From Coprothermobacter proteolyticus DSM 5265 (lineage in GTDB: Bacteria; Coprothermobacterota; Coprothermobacteria; Coprothermobacterales; Coprothermobacteraceae), in contig NC_011295.1 in NCBI RefSeq assembly GCF_000020945.1, positions 186,001 to 250,000 on the forward strand: a stretch of 64,000 nt of DNA, in the 5' to 3' direction. A program made the position numbers and the translations under genes. Of this stretch, positions 1 to 8,645 are shown piece after piece. The notes under the pieces were generated by a model. It ran no database searches, was not told where the DNA came from, and worked only from the letters and a program-made list of their open reading frames with translations. Positions within the stretch are counted from its first letter, which is position 1. Each line of letters opens with the position of its first letter.

Positions 1-8
1 TTTCTCAT
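1..8 (-). CDS. possible start of a further minus-strand gene (edge)
   Basis: An ATG on the minus strand at 8-6 follows the end of the DUF1537 kinase gene. A purine-rich GGGAGAG lies about 7 nt upstream, inside that gene's last codons. Only ATGAGAAA is inside the window, so the product cannot be read. DUF1537 kinases often sit beside a PdxA2-type dehydrogenase or an aldolase, but that is only a guess from family context. Confidence 0.3.
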
Positions 9-12
9 GGGC

Positions 13-1272
13 TTACTCTCCCTTCATTAAGGACTCTAAGTAGTTGACAATGTCATAGAGTGCTTCCACATTTCCTACTAATCCACCCTTTGTAACCACG
101 TTATAAAGACGATCATTCACTTTGGCAGTACCATGAACAGCCAAGGGAAGCACCTCTGACTCCACAGTGAACTCGTTTATTCCAAGTACGTCAAAGAAAG
201 CAAGAGCCGTATCTCCTCCTGTGATATAGATGCCACTAAAAGGTTTGTCCTTTACGAATGTGTATGCTATTCGGCTTAATGTTTCATTTATGCGGTTTGA
301 TATTTCTTCTGGGTCACATTGTGCTTTAATTGAGTAGCTTTGAAGGTCCAGAACATCTGAAGCATCTCCTTTAGTGCTGATGCCCATTATTAGTCCGGGT
401 TTGTAGTGTTGGATTAAAACTTCCAGAGCCTTTTTGATGGCTGCTTCCTCATTAGTTAAAATTTCAGGCACACTTATCTTACAAATGTAAGCTTCTTTTC
501 GCTTTAGTAAATAGTTCAATTGAGCTGTGGTGAGTTCAGAAACACTACCAAGAATAAGAAAAATACCGTCTTGTTTCTGGAATCCCATCTTTTGTTCGAT
601 AAATGCGGCAGTGAAAGGACCTGGATCAACACAAATGATTTTCTCTTGGCTACTCAGAGCTGATGCGATGTTCTCTATGTCGTCGTCAGTTACTGCATCG
701 AAAACAACGATGTCTTCTTTTACTTGGAAAAAAGCATCTGAAATAGCTTTTCTACCGCCAGCTACAATGTCCAGTGTAATGTTCGCAATACTTCTTTTCG
801 TTTGAGAAGAAATCAGCTCTTTTACATTTGAAGACCTAATGGGGCATTTTGGATCTTTGGCCACTTCTGTGAGCTGAAGTGGGGTGCCATTTACCAATAA
901 ATACCCTCCCACACATACTCTTCCCGACTTTGGGTAAACAGGAACTACTGCAGCTCTGTAGCCTTCACCGGCAGCGTCAAGCACTGCGTCTATTTCAGCT
1001 CCTAAATTACCCCTCAACGTGCTATCAATTCTTTTAGCTACATATGGGGTGCTCTTAATGACCGTTTTAGTCGCTTCATAAACTCTTTTATAGGCTTCCT
1101 TAGGATCAATACTTCGAGAATTGGTGCTTATGGAGATTACTTCTGCATTAACCTGATCTATGTTGCTATTTGGCTTAAGCAACGTAGTTACTTTCAAGCC
1201 CTTTTTCTTTAGTAAAATACCGGTGGCATTAGCGCCGGTAAAATCATCTGCTATGATAGCTACTTCCAGCAT
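13..1272 (-). CDS. DUF1537 four-carbon acid sugar kinase family protein
   Basis: A 419-residue protein of the OtnK/DtnK-like family, ATP-dependent kinases of four-carbon sugar acids such as erythronate or threonate. The N-terminal IIADDFTGAN motif (about residues 5-14) is the family's substrate-binding signature. A C-terminal ITGGDTA motif (about residue 350) marks the nucleotide-binding domain. The ATG at 1272 is preferred to a GTG nine bases upstream because GAGGGG sits 8 nt before it. The start is six bases past the stop of the upstream DeoR-type regulator, so the two are one operon and the regulator probably controls it. The substrate cannot be told from sequence alone. Confidence 0.82.
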   Translation of the reverse strand: MLEVAIIADDFTGANATGILLKKKGLKVTTLLKPNSNIDQVNAEVISISTNSRSIDPKEAYKRVYEATKTVIKSTPYVAKRIDSTLRGNLGAEIDAVLDAAGEGYRAAVVPVYPKSGRVCVGGYLLVNGTPLQLTEVAKDPKCPIRSSNVKELISSQTKRSIANITLDIVAGGRKAISDAFFQVKEDIVVFDAVTDDDIENIASALSSQEKIICVDPGPFTAAFIEQKMGFQKQDGIFLILGSVSELTTAQLNYLLKRKEAYICKISVPEILTNEEAAIKKALEVLIQHYKPGLIMGISTKGDASDVLDLQSYSIKAQCDPEEISNRINETLSRIAYTFVKDKPFSGIYITGGDTALAFFDVLGINEFTVESEVLPLAVHGTAKVNDRLYNVVTKGGLVGNVEALYDIVNYLESLMKGE

Positions 1273-1277
1273 ACCTT

Positions 1278-2039
1278 TCACCCCTCAACCAAATCGTAAT
1301 TGATGCCCACGCTGTCCATTTCTTGAACAAAGAATTCTTCTAAATGGTCGTCTGTAATAACTAGGTCAAATTGTTCCAAATGGCATATTTTGAACAGTGA
1401 GGAGCGACCGAATTTTGATGAGTCTGCAAGGAGAATGGACGTGTTGGCATTCTTTATGAATTTTCTCTTCAAGGACGCCTTTTCCAAGGTGGGTGTGGAT
1501 AGGAAAAGGCCGTTATCCACGGCAGAAGTACCTATGAAGGCTTTGTCTACCGTTAAGGACTCTATCATTTCTTCAGCAAAAGAGCCAGTAACGGCTCCCA
1601 CGTTAGTTTGGACAATGCCCCCGAGTATTATGAGTTTAATTGTTGGGCTTCTATAGAGTTCAAAAGCTATTCTTACGTCACTTGTTATAACGGTGAGGCG
1701 CATGTTCTGTATGTACCTTGCCAAAGCTAAGCATGTGGTTCCTGCATCCAGCAGTACAGATTCGTTTTCTTCTATTAGTGTTGCAGCACGTTCACCTATT
1801 CTGTTCTTTACTTCAGCATTAGAAACCATTTTTTCTTCAAGAGACAATTCATAGTTTATGTTTGGTGAAACAGCTCCTCCTCTTGTACGCAGGGCTAGTC
1901 CTTGCTGGGATAGTGCATCTAAATCTCTTCTTATGGTCATGGGAGAAACGTTTAGTTGTTGTGCGAGTTTGTTAACTTCGACCTTCCCTTCTTTCTTAAG
2001 TAAATCCAGGACTACGCGCCTTCTTTCATATGTTAACAC
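1278..2039 (-). CDS. DeoR family transcriptional regulator
   Basis: A 253-residue DeoR-type repressor. An N-terminal winged helix (about residues 3-58) carries the family signature around SPMTIRRDLD. The C-terminal sugar-phosphate sensor domain (about 75-235) has the DAGTT loop that binds phosphorylated effectors. It starts with GTG at 2039 behind a strong GAGGTGG ribosome site. It runs directly into the DUF1537 kinase gene and so probably represses that sugar-acid pathway in response to a phosphorylated intermediate. A second DeoR protein in the window (28321) belongs to the fructose operon. Confidence 0.88.
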   Translation of the reverse strand: MLTYERRRVVLDLLKKEGKVEVNKLAQQLNVSPMTIRRDLDALSQQGLALRTRGGAVSPNINYELSLEEKMVSNAEVKNRIGERAATLIEENESVLLDAGTTCLALARYIQNMRLTVITSDVRIAFELYRSPTIKLIILGGIVQTNVGAVTGSFAEEMIESLTVDKAFIGTSAVDNGLFLSTPTLEKASLKRKFIKNANTSILLADSSKFGRSSLFKICHLEQFDLVITDDHLEEFFVQEMDSVGINYDLVEG

Positions 2040-2195
2040 GTTTCCACCTCTGTTTCTTAATGTGCGTTTCTGTTACAAAATGATATCACAAGTTTTTGTC
2101 AATGTAAAGGCACTTTTAACTCAAGGGAAATAAACCGCACACCAGTTTAGGGAACACGTGATAGAATCAGTAGCAAGAATAGGGGTGCAAATTAG

Positions 2196-3455
2196 ATGTG
2201 TGACACCTTTTATGTAAGATCGCATAAAGACACTGGTAGCACAGCGTTCTTTGCCAAAAACAGCGATCGAGATCCAAATGAGCCGCAGTGCATGGTGTTT
2301 GTTCCCAAAGGTTCCATAAGTGAACCGGGTACCTACGTGAAGCTTCCTCCTTACAAGGTAAAGTATGATGTTTGGCTATCTAGACCATCCTGGATGTGGG
2401 GAGCGGAAATCGGAGTAAATAGTAAAGAAGTGTGCATTGGGAACGAAGCTACTTTCAATAAACTACCTGTTGAAAAGAGCGGAGTCTTGGGCATGGATTA
2501 CTTACGCATGGCTTTGGAACAAGCCTCTACTGCGTTCGAAGCCATGAACATCATCATCGAAAACACTCAGCATTTTGGTCAAGGCGGTGATGGTGGATAC
2601 GAGCATCCACTTTATTACCACAATAGCTATCTTCTGGTAGATCCAAAAGAGGCTTACGTTCTGGAAACCGTTGGCAAGTATTATGCCTTCAAAAAGCTTG
2701 AAGGTAGCTATAACATAAGCAACAAACTATCACTAACTGACGATTTTGATGGTATTTCACCAGAGCTAGAAGGTAAGGTGAAGAGCTTCCAAGCCTACTT
2801 TACTAACCGTCTGGTCACGCATTTTGCAGGGGCGCCACATCGCGAGCGGCGTGGAAGGGAACTACTTAACACTTTGGTACCAAACGTGGTAAACGTCATG
2901 GCAGTGTTACAAGACCGCAGTACGGGAGCCGTTTGTTCCATGAGAAACATAAACATGATTGGTGGAGGCTTTGTTAGCTCTCAGACTACGGCGTCTCTTG
3001 TATACGACTATCAAAGGAAGATACTGTGGTATACCGAGGGACCAGACCCTGAGCTGCAGCTGTTCAAACCCCTGAGTTTTAATGTACCAGACTCGGTGGA
3101 AAACGAGGAACTGCAACTGCAACAAGGCGTAAATAGGTGGAAGTGGAATAATCTGCTTTTCCGTGCAGCTTTAAAGGATTACGCCGTTAATAAAGACAAG
3201 ACTTACCCTTTGCGTCTTGAGAGTCAAAGAAAACTCTTAGAGACTAGTGTGGAGCAACTTCGAGCTGATAAACTCTTGGAACAGGTCTGGTCAATAAACC
3301 AAGAGTACTTGAAAGAAGCATTGGAGAAGATTGAGAAAGGTTCTATGAAGGGTTCATGGCAGTTCAGACGCTATTGGGCTGCGGAGAATAGAATGCTCAT
3401 TGCCAAAGAAACGGACCCGGCTTTTAAGAGTTTGCTAAAGCAGTATTTGCTTTAA
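2196..3455 (+). CDS. C69 family dipeptidase
   Basis: A 419-residue Ntn-hydrolase of peptidase family C69 (PepD/dipeptidase A type). Cys2, directly after the initiator Met in MCDTFYV, would become the N-terminal nucleophile once Met is removed. The FFAKNSDRDPNEPQ segment that follows is the family's substrate-pocket motif. There is no signal peptide, so it should work in the cytoplasm on dipeptides. The start is set by AGGGGTG 9 nt upstream and by the required Cys2. It is transcribed divergently from the DeoR gene. This fits a peptide-fermenting lifestyle. Confidence 0.85.
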   Translation: MCDTFYVRSHKDTGSTAFFAKNSDRDPNEPQCMVFVPKGSISEPGTYVKLPPYKVKYDVWLSRPSWMWGAEIGVNSKEVCIGNEATFNKLPVEKSGVLGMDYLRMALEQASTAFEAMNIIIENTQHFGQGGDGGYEHPLYYHNSYLLVDPKEAYVLETVGKYYAFKKLEGSYNISNKLSLTDDFDGISPELEGKVKSFQAYFTNRLVTHFAGAPHRERRGRELLNTLVPNVVNVMAVLQDRSTGAVCSMRNINMIGGGFVSSQTTASLVYDYQRKILWYTEGPDPELQLFKPLSFNVPDSVENEELQLQQGVNRWKWNNLLFRAALKDYAVNKDKTYPLRLESQRKLLETSVEQLRADKLLEQVWSINQEYLKEALEKIEKGSMKGSWQFRRYWAAENRMLIAKETDPAFKSLLKQYLL

Positions 3456-3666
3456 CGTCGGCGTTAGGCACTTTTCACTTTATTAAAGGGTTCTTTGTTA
3501 CAGGAGCTATTGTGAGTGCTTGATTCTTCTGTTCTTTTCCTCAAATGAAACACAACCTGATAAAATCTCTCACTTATTGGTTTTCTTTGTACAATGTGTT
3601 TAAAGGATTTTCGCGGTGGTTGTAAAACACACAAAGTTGCAGCCCGCGTTTGGAGGAGGTGATTTG

Positions 3667-5157
3667 GTGAAAAGCAAGCCTCTGTTGAAGCTTGTTAACA
3701 TGTTGGTTATTGCCATCATGCTACTGCCCGCATGCTTATCTCCGGTGGATGCCTACATTGGAAACGGCATTGGTGGGCAGGACATTGCCATCTACATCGG
3801 TGGTCAAAAGCTCTCTTTCGACACTCCACCACTGAATAAAGAAGGACGCATTTTTGTTCCTATCCGCTACATTGCCGAGTACTTTGGTGGTGAAGTGGAA
3901 TGGGATCCAGAAAACCAGATCGTGAACGTCAGAAATGGATCAAGCTTTGTCAGTTTGCAGATCGGGTTTAAATTTGCTGGCGTTAACGGCGCAGTAAAAG
4001 TACTAGATGTGGCGCCTTTCATCTACAATGGCAGGACTTATGTGCCTTTGCGATTTATCAGTGAAGCACTGGGCAAAGAAGTCAGGTGGGATGACCAAAA
4101 CAGAGTGGTGTACATCGAAACAGGCGTTGAGTCCTACACCACTACTGTGGCTGTGAGCACTGGAACGGCTACCGTTAATGTGGTTAAAGTGTTTCTTAAC
4201 GATCCGACCATAAAGTTGGAAATTGTGAATGCCCAAGATCAGATTGGTGTTCTGGAGCCTTTTGAAAGCATGGTAAAGCGGAAGAATCCTCTGGCTGCGA
4301 TTAATGGAACGTTTTTCCAGGTTGCTGATACCAGCTTGCCCATGGAACCAGCAGCAAACTTAGTGATAAACGGTAGAATCGAACACTTAGGTACTCCGGA
4401 AAAATATGCCAGCACATTTGCTTTCACTCAGGACAATCAGGTGGATATTGCAAACGTGAAGATGAAATTGCAGGGTGAATACACCTACATTCCCAATCCT
4501 GAGTTGGAGCGCCTATATACCCAGGGCTGGTATATCGGCACCATAAACCGTACTATGTGGGGAGAGAATTCCATTCGGGTGTTCACACCTTTAAGAGGTG
4601 CTACTACCAGGCTCAACGTGGATGGGATTAATGTCATTGTTAGGAATGGAGAAGTAGTGGAGCAAGTTACGGGTACCAATGTGCCCATTCCACCTGATGG
4701 TTATGTAATTCACTTAGGAGGAACTGAAGTACGCTTCAAGGACCGCTTCGAAGTGGGCACGAGACTTTCATACCGTGACATTTATGATGTACGCAACAGC
4801 TCAAATCCTGAGATGTGGCAGGAAGGTGTTATTTGGGGAACTCTCAGTGCTGGCCCACGCCTTATAACAAATGGAGAGATAACGTTGGATCCAGCGTCTG
4901 AACTTCTGGATATTCCCAAAATCACAGGTCAACCTCTTACACGCAGTGCTTTGGGCATCACACAGAACAACGAGTTACTCATGGTCACTGTTAGTAAGTG
5001 CACAATTCAGGACCTGGCAACTATTATGAAGGATTTAGGAGCTTATAACGCCATGAATTTAGATGGTGGTGCCAGCACCAGTCTGTATGCCAATGGTAAG
5101 TTTTTGGCAACACCTACCAGAAAGATTAGCAATGCTCTTATGGTATTGCCAAGATAG
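3667..5157 (+). CDS. secreted protein: copper-amine-oxidase-like N domain plus phosphodiester glycosidase domain
   Basis: A 496-residue exported protein. Residues 1-30 form a signal peptide (Lys-rich start, hydrophobic core, PACLSPVDAYIG). A stalk-type copper amine oxidase N-terminal domain (about 35-160) shows two repeats, RIFVPIRYIAEYFGGEVEWD and TYVPLRFISEALGKEVRWD. The C-terminal half (about 200-495) resembles the NAGPA/phosphodiester glycosidase family: AINGTFF, and near the end NLDGGASTSLY. In such Firmicutes-like proteins the first domain is thought to bind the cell wall rather than copper. GTG at 3667 is chosen because GGAGGAGGTG lies about 7 nt before it. It likely acts on surface or extracellular glycans; the substrate is unknown. 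Confidence 0.82.
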   Translation: MKSKPLLKLVNMLVIAIMLLPACLSPVDAYIGNGIGGQDIAIYIGGQKLSFDTPPLNKEGRIFVPIRYIAEYFGGEVEWDPENQIVNVRNGSSFVSLQIGFKFAGVNGAVKVLDVAPFIYNGRTYVPLRFISEALGKEVRWDDQNRVVYIETGVESYTTTVAVSTGTATVNVVKVFLNDPTIKLEIVNAQDQIGVLEPFESMVKRKNPLAAINGTFFQVADTSLPMEPAANLVINGRIEHLGTPEKYASTFAFTQDNQVDIANVKMKLQGEYTYIPNPELERLYTQGWYIGTINRTMWGENSIRVFTPLRGATTRLNVDGINVIVRNGEVVEQVTGTNVPIPPDGYVIHLGGTEVRFKDRFEVGTRLSYRDIYDVRNSSNPEMWQEGVIWGTLSAGPRLITNGEITLDPASELLDIPKITGQPLTRSALGITQNNELLMVTVSKCTIQDLATIMKDLGAYNAMNLDGGASTSLYANGKFLATPTRKISNALMVLPR

Positions 5158-5221
5158 GTCTTTAGCTATCACCATGACACCAAAGTAACCTGCATTTGTC
5201 AATACCAGTTTTGCAAAAATA

Positions 5222-5278
5222 GGGCCGCTGGGGCAGAGTGCAGCTAGTAACTCACAGGAATCTCCAGCGGCCCTTTTT
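5222..5278 (+). terminator. rho-independent terminator after the phosphodiester glycosidase gene
   Basis: A 10-bp perfect stem, GGGCCGCTGG (5222-5231) with CCAGCGGCCC (5264-5273), is followed by five T. The loop is unusually long (32 nt). It lies 64 bp past the upstream stop and before the promoter of the small gene at 5391. Confidence 0.8.
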
Positions 5279-5303
5279 GGTCTGCAGAGCGCTTAACGTA
5301 GCC

Positions 5304-5332
5304 TTGACCAATGTAGGCAATTCATTTAAATA
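5304..5332 (+). promoter_or_regulatory. sigma-A-type promoter of the 34-residue peptide gene
   Basis: TTGACC (5304-5309), a 17-nt spacer and TAAATA (5327-5332) make a good vegetative promoter. It is about 60 bp upstream of the small gene at 5391 and just after a terminator, so that gene would be transcribed on its own. Confidence 0.5.
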
Positions 5333-5390
5333 CTTATGCCTCCTGTTGGTATTACTATACTAGCGATAAAATTTGCAGGAGGTGTTTAAG

Positions 5391-5495
5391 GTGAAAGAAA
5401 AGAAGAGCAGACCCGTAGAAAAGGAAGAATCTAAAGTGTTCTATGACCCCGTGTCTGACACTTACTATGAGCTGTACAATTATCCTCTTGTTTAG
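5391..5495 (+). CDS. 34-residue hypothetical peptide
   Basis: A short reading frame starting with GTG after a strong AGGAGGTG site (spacing 7-8 nt), with its own promoter-like sequence upstream. The product is charged at the N-terminus (MKEKKSRPVEKEE) and aromatic at the C-terminus (YDPVSDTYYELYNYPLV). It has no membrane segment and no cysteines. Its stop TAG shares bases with the stop TAA of the convergent transporter gene (TTAG, 5492-5495). I do not recognise the family. The ribosome site and promoter make it more credible than a chance frame. Confidence 0.55.
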   Translation: MKEKKSRPVEKEESKVFYDPVSDTYYELYNYPLV

Positions 5496-6349
5496 CTGCC
5501 ATTAGCTTTGCTGGTTCGGTATTCTCCGTACTGGACCAGCAAAGCACTTAAAAAGATGAGTAGTGCCCCTATGTTTCCGAATGTAGTAAGGTTTTCTCCC
5601 ACAGTGAAGTGAGCGAACAAATATGCAAATATGGGTTCGAATGCAAATATATACGCTGCTGTGGTGGCGCTGACGTTTTTCTGTCCTTGGAGCTGTAGCC
5701 AAATGGTTAGGGTTGTGGCAACCAAGGCCAAGTAAAGCAAGGGACTCAAGACGCCCCTGGGTATGGAGAAGCTTCTAGTAAAGGGCAAAGACCAAAGAGC
5801 AGTAAATCCAATCATGTATGCGGACGTGTTCAGTTGGTTTTCTATGTGTAGTGTGGGTATGAGTACGAACTGCACGGTGTAAGCCAAAGCGCTTATGAGC
5901 ATGAGAAACGCCCCAATGGAAACGGAGAACTTTTCTCCTGGTACGTAACTTAGTGCTAAGAAACCTACTACTGACACAATTTGCCCTAGGGTCACTGTGC
6001 TGCTTTGTCTTTTCTTTAACCATAGCATCTCCAAAAGTGGTGTGAGCGGTATGCTCAAACTCACGATAAAGGCAGCTGTGGATGCATTTATTGTGGTTAA
6101 CGCAACAAATTGAGTAATGAGAGCTATTGCATTGGTAATGCTGAGCCAGAACCCATCAAGCATGTCCTTCTTCCGTATTCTAATGAACGGTATCAAGGGG
6201 ATAAAGGCAATAACGTACCGCCAAAATAGGTAAGAGAATGGGTCCAAGTAGTTTAGCACTTCTTTAGAAAACACGAACGTGGTTCCCCAGAAGAACGTGG
6301 TAGCAATCAGATATATGTAACCCAGCGTGTCTTGGCTCTTTCTAGACAT
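5492..6349 (-). CDS. EamA/DMT superfamily transporter
   Basis: A 285-residue integral membrane protein with about ten hydrophobic segments in two EamA repeats. The first begins at GYIYLIATTFFWGTTFVFSK, the second at about residue 150. Members export amino acids or other metabolites, but the substrate cannot be read from sequence. ATG at 6349 matches the usual family start. An in-frame TTG 30 bases upstream is the alternative. No Shine-Dalgarno is present; TATAAT (6364-6359) ends 9 nt before the ATG, which suggests a leaderless transcript. Confidence 0.8.
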   Translation of the reverse strand: MSRKSQDTLGYIYLIATTFFWGTTFVFSKEVLNYLDPFSYLFWRYVIAFIPLIPFIRIRKKDMLDGFWLSITNAIALITQFVALTTINASTAAFIVSLSIPLTPLLEMLWLKKRQSSTVTLGQIVSVVGFLALSYVPGEKFSVSIGAFLMLISALAYTVQFVLIPTLHIENQLNTSAYMIGFTALWSLPFTRSFSIPRGVLSPLLYLALVATTLTIWLQLQGQKNVSATTAAYIFAFEPIFAYLFAHFTVGENLTTFGNIGALLIFLSALLVQYGEYRTSKANGS

Positions 6350-6358
6350 GATGTAATC

Positions 6359-6364
6359 ATTATA
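6359..6364 (-). promoter_or_regulatory. -10 box 9 nt upstream of the EamA start (leaderless)
   Basis: A perfect TATAAT on the minus strand, with 9 nt between it and the ATG at 6349. Transcription would begin at or within 2-3 nt of the start codon, and there is no ribosome site between. No convincing -35 box was found. Confidence 0.4.
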
Positions 6365-6483
6365 AGTAGTTGTATGCAACCTTGTGAGTAAAGCGGGTGT
6401 TAATGCTGGACTCTTCTTATCACAGTTTAGTTATATAATGTGTTATATGTTTCATCATTTCCCCACTTTGGGAGGTCATTACC

Positions 6484-6969
6484 ATGTCTAATAGTAGTAT
6501 TGACGGTATTGGTAGAGTTGCCATTGTGGTCGGGAGTAAGTCCGACATCCCCATTATTGAAAAGTGCACAACTGTTCTAGACCAGCTGGGGGTATCATGG
6601 CAATTAAAAGTGCTTTCTGCCCACAGGACTCCATTTGAAACCCAGCAGTTTGCTGTTAGTGCTGATGAGAATTATGACGTAATCATTGCAGCCGCAGGTA
6701 AAGCAGCGCATCTTCCAGGTGTCATTGCTTCTTATACGCTGCTTCCGGTAATTGGGCTGCCCATCAAATCTTCAGCACTTGGAGGTTTAGATTCCCTTTT
6801 ATCTATGGTGCAGATGCCTAAGGGTGTTCCTGTTGCAACGGTAGGTATAAACGAGGCAGAAAATGCAGCACTTTTAGCTTGCCACATACTGTCTTTGAAG
6901 TATGAGGCATTAAGGGAAACCCTAAAGGAGTACCGCCGCAACATGGCTGAAGATGTGCTCCGAGGTTAG
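6484..6969 (+). CDS. purE: N5-carboxyaminoimidazole ribonucleotide mutase / AIR carboxylase
   Basis: A 161-residue PurE, first gene of the purine operon. The phosphate-binding VGSKSD (16-21), SAHRTP (45-50) and AAHLPG (74-79) motifs are present, as is the DSLLSMVQMP segment. The fold motifs are class I, the type that needs PurK. However, no purK is in the operon, and the usual second Gly of AGGAAHLPG is Lys73 here (AGKAAHLPG). GGGAGG lies 8 nt before the ATG, and TATAAT at 6434-6439 may be the operon's -10 box, although no clear -35 was found. Confidence 0.92.
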   Translation: MSNSSIDGIGRVAIVVGSKSDIPIIEKCTTVLDQLGVSWQLKVLSAHRTPFETQQFAVSADENYDVIIAAAGKAAHLPGVIASYTLLPVIGLPIKSSALGGLDSLLSMVQMPKGVPVATVGINEAENAALLACHILSLKYEALRETLKEYRRNMAEDVLRG

Positions 6970-6992
6970 GTGTAGGGAGAAAGGAGGCTTTC

Positions 6993-7703
6993 ATGGAAAA
7001 ATTGGACCTTCTCTATGAGGGCAAAGCAAAAAGGGTTTACAAAACAGATGATCCACGCTACTACATCATTGAATACAAAGATGAAGCCACAGCATTTGAT
7101 GGTAAGAAGAAAGGCATAATCCAAGGCAAAGGCACTGTGAACAACAAGGTGTCTGCGGTGTTTTTCCAGCTTTTGGAGGAAAATGGTGTGCCCACGCATT
7201 TCGTTGAGTTACTCTCGCCAACGGAAATGTTGGTGAAAAGGGTTGAGATTATTCCATTGGAGGTCATCGTTAGGAATTACGCAGCAGGCAGCATAAGCAG
7301 AAGGTTGGGGTTGGAAGAAGGCATTAAATTTGATCAGCCCATTGTGGAGTTCTGCTACAAGAACGATGAGTTGGGTGACCCCATGGTGAACAATTACCAC
7401 ATTTTAGCTATGAAGCTGGCTAATGAAGAAGAAATAAACGCTCTTACCCAACAGGCATTAAGGATTAATCAGATTCTGTCGCAGTTCTTGCTTGGTAAAA
7501 ACATCATTCTCGTGGACTTTAAGCTGGAATTTGGCAGAACAGACGAAGGAGACATTGTCTTGGCAGATGAGATTTCACCTGATACCTGCCGTTTTTGGGA
7601 CAGCGCCACCATGGAAAAGCTGGACAAAGATAGGTTCAGACGTGACATGGGCGGAGTAGAAGAAGCCTACATGGAAATAGCTCGTCGATTGGGGTGTGTT
7701 TAA
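6993..7703 (+). CDS. purC: phosphoribosylaminoimidazole-succinocarboxamide (SAICAR) synthase
   Basis: A 236-residue PurC that joins aspartate to CAIR using ATP. It has the N-terminal LLYEGKAKRVY motif, KRVEIIPLEVIVRNYAAGS in the middle, and the LADEISPDTCRFWD signature (about residues 190-203), all typical of the bacterial monofunctional enzyme. AGGAGG lies 8 nt before the ATG. It follows purE by 23 bp and is followed by purS at once, so the genes are co-transcribed. Confidence 0.96.
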   Translation: MEKLDLLYEGKAKRVYKTDDPRYYIIEYKDEATAFDGKKKGIIQGKGTVNNKVSAVFFQLLEENGVPTHFVELLSPTEMLVKRVEIIPLEVIVRNYAAGSISRRLGLEEGIKFDQPIVEFCYKNDELGDPMVNNYHILAMKLANEEEINALTQQALRINQILSQFLLGKNIILVDFKLEFGRTDEGDIVLADEISPDTCRFWDSATMEKLDKDRFRRDMGGVEEAYMEIARRLGCV

Positions 7704-7704
7704 C

Positions 7705-7956
7705 ATGGCACAGGCGAGGGTGTATGTGACTTTAAAGAAGGGTATTTTGGATCCACAAGGGGAAGCAGTTAAGAATGCATTGCATACGTTAGGATACGGA
7801 AATATTGATGAAGTCAGAGTAGGCAAATATGTTGTACTTACATTACAGGATAGCTCAGATTCTGAGGCACTTAAGAACACTGTCGAGGAGATCTGCAAGA
7901 AAGTACTAACAAACCCTGTTATTGAAGACTTCTCCTTTGAAATCGTTGAGGGCTAA
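7705..7956 (+). CDS. purS: FGAM synthase subunit PurS
   Basis: An 83-residue PurS, the small structural subunit that bridges PurQ and short PurL in the FGAM synthase complex. It shows the typical VYVTLKKGILDPQG start and VGKYVVL motif. ATG at 7705, one base past the purC stop, is preferred over the in-frame GTG at 7696. Having purS next to purQ and a 738-residue purL is the three-subunit arrangement of Gram-positives and many thermophiles. Confidence 0.93.
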   Translation: MAQARVYVTLKKGILDPQGEAVKNALHTLGYGNIDEVRVGKYVVLTLQDSSDSEALKNTVEEICKKVLTNPVIEDFSFEIVEG

Positions 7957-7961
7957 TAGCC

Positions 7962-8639
7962 ATGAAAACCTTTGGCATTATTGTCCTTCCTGGTTCCAAC
8001 TGCGATTCTGACTGTTTTTACGCAGTCAGAGACTACTTAAACCAAGATGCTCAGTATGTTTGGCATGAGGAAAGAAACTTGGACAAATACGACGTGCTCA
8101 TGATTCCAGGTGGTTTTTCCTACGGTGATTACTTACGCCCTGGCGCTTTGGCGCGTTTTTCACCAGCTGTGGATGCCCTAGTTAAGGAAGCTGAGAAGGG
8201 AAAGCTGGTCGTGGGTATTTGCAATGGTTTTCAGGTGCTCACAGAACTGGGCTTGCTTCCAGGTGCGCTTATGCGCAATAAAAACTTGAAGTTCATTTGC
8301 AAATACGTGGATGTGCAGGTTGAAAACGCCCACACACCTTTTACGTCCCGGTTAAAGATGGGGCAGACCATCAAACTACCAGTAGCTCATAAAGATGGTA
8401 ATTACTACGTTGACGAGGATACTTTGCAGCAGTTAAAGAAAAATGGGCAAGTAGTTTTACGCTACAGCGAGGATGTGAATGGTTCAGTAGACCGCATCGC
8501 CGCCGTCACAAACAGACAGGGCAACGTGGTGGGCATGATGCCCCACCCTGAACGTGCTTGTGATCCACTCTTGGGGTCCTCGGATGGCATGTACATCTTG
8601 GGGTCCATGCTGGATCACCTGCTGAAAGGTGGGTTTTGA
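7962..8639 (+). CDS. purQ: FGAM synthase glutaminase subunit PurQ
   Basis: A 225-residue class I glutamine amidotransferase that supplies ammonia to PurL. The nucleophile is in VGICNGFQVLTELGLLPGAL (about residues 84-103), with the Cys in GICNG. The catalytic His and Glu are in MMPHPERA (about 193-200). It starts 5 bp after purS and ends 6 bp before purL, so translation is probably coupled. Confidence 0.95.
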   Translation: MKTFGIIVLPGSNCDSDCFYAVRDYLNQDAQYVWHEERNLDKYDVLMIPGGFSYGDYLRPGALARFSPAVDALVKEAEKGKLVVGICNGFQVLTELGLLPGALMRNKNLKFICKYVDVQVENAHTPFTSRLKMGQTIKLPVAHKDGNYYVDEDTLQQLKKNGQVVLRYSEDVNGSVDRIAAVTNRQGNVVGMMPHPERACDPLLGSSDGMYILGSMLDHLLKGGF

Positions 8640-8645
8640 AAAACA

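Noticed and set aside
6380-6483. Purine riboswitch before purE
   Set aside because: The leader after the candidate -10 box is under 50 nt, and the conserved guanine-aptamer core is not seen.
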